The notes under the pieces: model-generated
Seen by the model: the letters and a program-made list of their open reading frames with translations, nothing else
Database searches by the model: none
Told to the model about the DNA's origin: nothing
Position numbers and translations under genes: made by a program
DNA from: Desulfonatronovibrio sp.
GTDB taxonomy: Bacteria > Desulfobacterota > Desulfovibrionia > Desulfovibrionales > Desulfonatronovibrionaceae
DNA length: 7,786 bases
Assembly (NCBI GenBank): GCA_003558575.1
Contig: PWPY01000210.1
Coordinates: 1 to 7,786, forward strand
Direction: 5' to 3'
Part shown: piece after piece, positions 6,219 to 7,786 of the stretch
Numbering within the stretch: the first letter of the stretch is position 1
How the letters are laid out: each line of letters starts with the position of its first letter

Positions 6219-6408
6219 AAAAATTGGTAACTATTCAGCAATATCGAATAAGAAGATCTGGACCCCGGATCCGTCATCCCGGACTCGATCCGGGACCGGG
6301 GTGACGGTTAAAGCAAGCCGATACTTTTTTCCGTCTTTCCGGCGAAAGCCGGAATCCAGTGCATTTGCATACTCACATACCCAATGTGGTGAACAGTTAC
6401 AAAAATTG
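6219..6408. mobile_element. MITE-like element copy 2 (174 bp, 6227-6400) with 8-bp target duplications
   Basis: Second copy of the element at 3602-3755, in the same orientation. Terminal inverted repeats are GTAACTATTCAGC (6227-6239) and GGTGAACAGTTAC (6388-6400), 11 of 13 complementary, bounded by perfect 8-bp repeats AAAAATTG at 6219-6226 and 6401-6408. Inside, an outer ACCCCGG (6262-6268) / CCGGGGT (6296-6302) pair encloses an extra hairpin, CCCGGA (6278-6283) / TCCGGG (6289-6294), which explains the 20-bp excess over copy 1. A second hairpin, TTCCGGC GAAA GCCGGAA (6337-6354), is perfect. The element is non-coding and lies between the XXXCH and PHP-like genes, ending 27 nt before the latter's ATG. 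Confidence 0.9.
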
Positions 6409-6427
6409 CAAACTTACAGGATAACCA

Positions 6428-7612
6428 ATGTCACCCCAAGCAACAAATATGGAACTGGTAAAACCGGATGACAAGACTAAAAAACTTGACCCGGAAAAAA
6501 TAAGTGAAGAAATAACTGAGTCTGATCAAAAGGCTTTTGAAGAAATTACCAGGATTGATCTGAATCCGAAACAGGTTAAACAGGTAATAACCCCCCTTGA
6601 GGTTTTGACAAAGCAAAAATCAGTTCTCGCTGTACACTGGCATCCAGAATATATTCCCATGGAACTTATCAAACAGCGTTTGGAGACCACCTTTCCCCAT
6701 AAACAAAATGAGCTTATCATCCCTACCCAGCACAATCAGATTATGACTTACGATAACCAGTACTCAGGGGTGGAGGTAGACTGCTACTCTAAGGGATTCC
6801 AGCGCAAGGTTCAGCTTCTGCTTCATTTCAAATCGGAAAACCTGGAAGATGCCGATGTCCTTAAGTCCATGCTTTCCCACACCTTTGAATATCGCTCCAG
6901 CCAGCTTTTTGAACTTCTGGATACCTTGATAGATGCTCAGTGGGCAGATTACAGGCAACTTGCTGCTGAAGGAACAGGGGTCGGTGAAAACGTGATAAAC
7001 TTTGCCAGGATGCAATCTAAAAAACTGTACCACCACTTAGAGGCTAATGATTCAAAAATCAGCAGAGATATTTTTAAAAACAGACTTATTAAAGACTATA
7101 TTGAAGCCCAGCGTCCTTTCTATCCTGATAATTTTATCAATAGAGTTCAGGTTTTTGTTAAATCCGTAAAAAAAATCGTTAAACAGAACTTCAGCCTTAC
7201 CTACTTTTATCGCACCTCGGAAATCATTGAAGAAACAAGACATATAGGTGGAGGCATAATAGTTCCTCACCCTGAACAGTTCTGGCCCATCCTTTTATGC
7301 GACTATGACATAGACGGCTACGAAGTCTGGAACCCCCAGTCTCAAGAATATACTGAATTCCTAATTAATGTTATCAATCGTCAGAACAAATCCAGGGGGA
7401 AAGTCAGGAAGAAGCTTCTTCTATTTATGGGAGATGATACGCACATGTCTGAAAAAGTTAAAGATCCCACCAAGATCGAAGCGTCAAAATACTACCGCGA
7501 CATTGGTGTCCAACCGGCCTGGGATGACCTTTCCATAAGAAAATCACTGATTGTCGGAGGGTTCAGCCGGGAAAAAATGATTGAAAAATACAAATCAAGG
7601 CTCAATGCCTGA
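6428..7612 (+). CDS. Divergent PHP-domain metal-dependent hydrolase-like protein, GAK-locus associated
   Basis: 394-aa soluble protein. I do not know a named family for it, but PHP (polymerase and histidinol phosphatase) motifs can be read in order: H70-W-H72 (motif I HxH), T100-Q-H-N103 (motif II, usually TDHN, with Asp replaced by Gln), G114-V-E116 then LLLH133 (motif III), GGGIIVPHP with H281 (the usual AHP), DGYEVWNP (296-303), and LLLFMGDDTH (330-339, the usual GSDaH). These would bind two or three metal ions for phosphoester hydrolysis. Unusual are a charged 60-residue N-terminal extension and about 145 mostly helical residues between H133 and H281. The start at 6428 has AGGA at 6418-6421; Met8 is an alternative. 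An amphi-Trp gene follows 11 nt later, which ties it to the GAK locus. Catalytic activity is inference. Confidence 0.65.
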   Translation: MSPQATNMELVKPDDKTKKLDPEKISEEITESDQKAFEEITRIDLNPKQVKQVITPLEVLTKQKSVLAVHWHPEYIPMELIKQRLETTFPHKQNELIIPTQHNQIMTYDNQYSGVEVDCYSKGFQRKVQLLLHFKSENLEDADVLKSMLSHTFEYRSSQLFELLDTLIDAQWADYRQLAAEGTGVGENVINFARMQSKKLYHHLEANDSKISRDIFKNRLIKDYIEAQRPFYPDNFINRVQVFVKSVKKIVKQNFSLTYFYRTSEIIEETRHIGGGIIVPHPEQFWPILLCDYDIDGYEVWNPQSQEYTEFLINVINRQNKSRGKVRKKLLLFMGDDTHMSEKVKDPTKIEASKYYRDIGVQPAWDDLSIRKSLIVGGFSREKMIEKYKSRLNA

Positions 7613-7623
7613 GGTTATATCAT

Positions 7624-7786
7624 ATGCTGAAGGACAAAAAAATTGTTATGGAATCTCTCCAGGACAGGGAAAGTATCTGCAAGTATCTTCATGTCCTTAA
7701 ACAGGGCTTTGAACAGGGACAAATAAACTTCTCAGACCATGAAAAAAAAATCATGCTTGAGCCCCACGGTCTTATAAAATTTGAGA
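7624..7786 (+). CDS. Amphi-Trp domain protein, GAK system, 3' truncated by window edge
   Basis: Only the first 54 residues are present. MLKDKKIVMESLQDRESICK, then YLHVLKQGFEQGQINFSDHE and KIMLEPHGLIKFE, match the amphi-Trp domain pattern (helix with 'YL..L..G...G.i.f', then short strands alternating polar and hydrophobic residues). The Shine-Dalgarno GAGGT overlaps the stop codon of the PHP-like gene, and the 11-nt spacing implies translational coupling. By family knowledge these proteins accompany an ATP-grasp enzyme and an HprK-related kinase; their biochemical role is unsettled. Confidence 0.8.
   Translation, partial: MLKDKKIVMESLQDRESICKYLHVLKQGFEQGQINFSDHEKKIMLEPHGLIKFE

Noticed and set aside
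3594..6408. CRISPR array formed by the repeated elements
   Set aside because: There are only two copies about 2.6 kb apart, each with transposon-like ends and target duplications, not short regularly spaced repeats.

Overview
The window looks like chromosomal DNA from a Desulfobacterota (delta-proteobacterial) sulfate reducer, most likely of the Desulfovibrionales. The basis is the start of a GAK-system locus (XXXCH protein, PHP-like protein, amphi-Trp protein), a fused TRAP permease paired with a Usp protein, FlgO-family lipoproteins and a moderate AT bias. The taxonomic call is inference.

Region 1 (1-1905, + strand) holds the 3' part of a fused TRAP transporter permease, followed 18 nt later by a UspA-family gene. 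A strong hairpin terminator at 1936-1970 ends the unit.

Region 2 (2040-4826) is a cell-envelope cluster. A FlgO-family lipoprotein gene on the minus strand diverges from a plus-strand run of three genes: a 239-aa lipoprotein of unknown function, a second FlgO-family protein with a C-terminal peptidoglycan-binding-like domain, and a 62-aa lipoprotein. All four products carry export signals, and three have a lipobox. The two FlgO proteins are clear paralogs.

Region 3 (5109-7786, + strand) starts with a thioredoxin-type arsenate reductase / low-molecular-weight phosphatase-like gene, followed 18 nt later by an XXXCH-domain protein. Next come a 394-aa protein with a complete but divergent set of PHP metal-hydrolase motifs and the start of an amphi-Trp protein that runs off the window. 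In known GAK systems, amphi-Trp and XXXCH proteins accompany an ATP-grasp enzyme, a CofD-like protein and an HprK-related kinase; those would be expected past the right edge.

Three short non-coding repeats lie between genes. Two (3602-3755 and 6227-6400) are copies of one MITE-like element with GTAAC-type terminal inverted repeats. Each is bounded by a perfect 8-bp target duplication, ACCGATAA and AAAAATTG. Both have the same orientation and end 27-28 nt before a start codon. The third (4901-5023) is a near-complete imperfect palindrome ending in CAGGCTGTT, without a visible target duplication. No tRNA, rRNA or CRISPR array was seen, and no gene-free stretch exceeds 300 nt.
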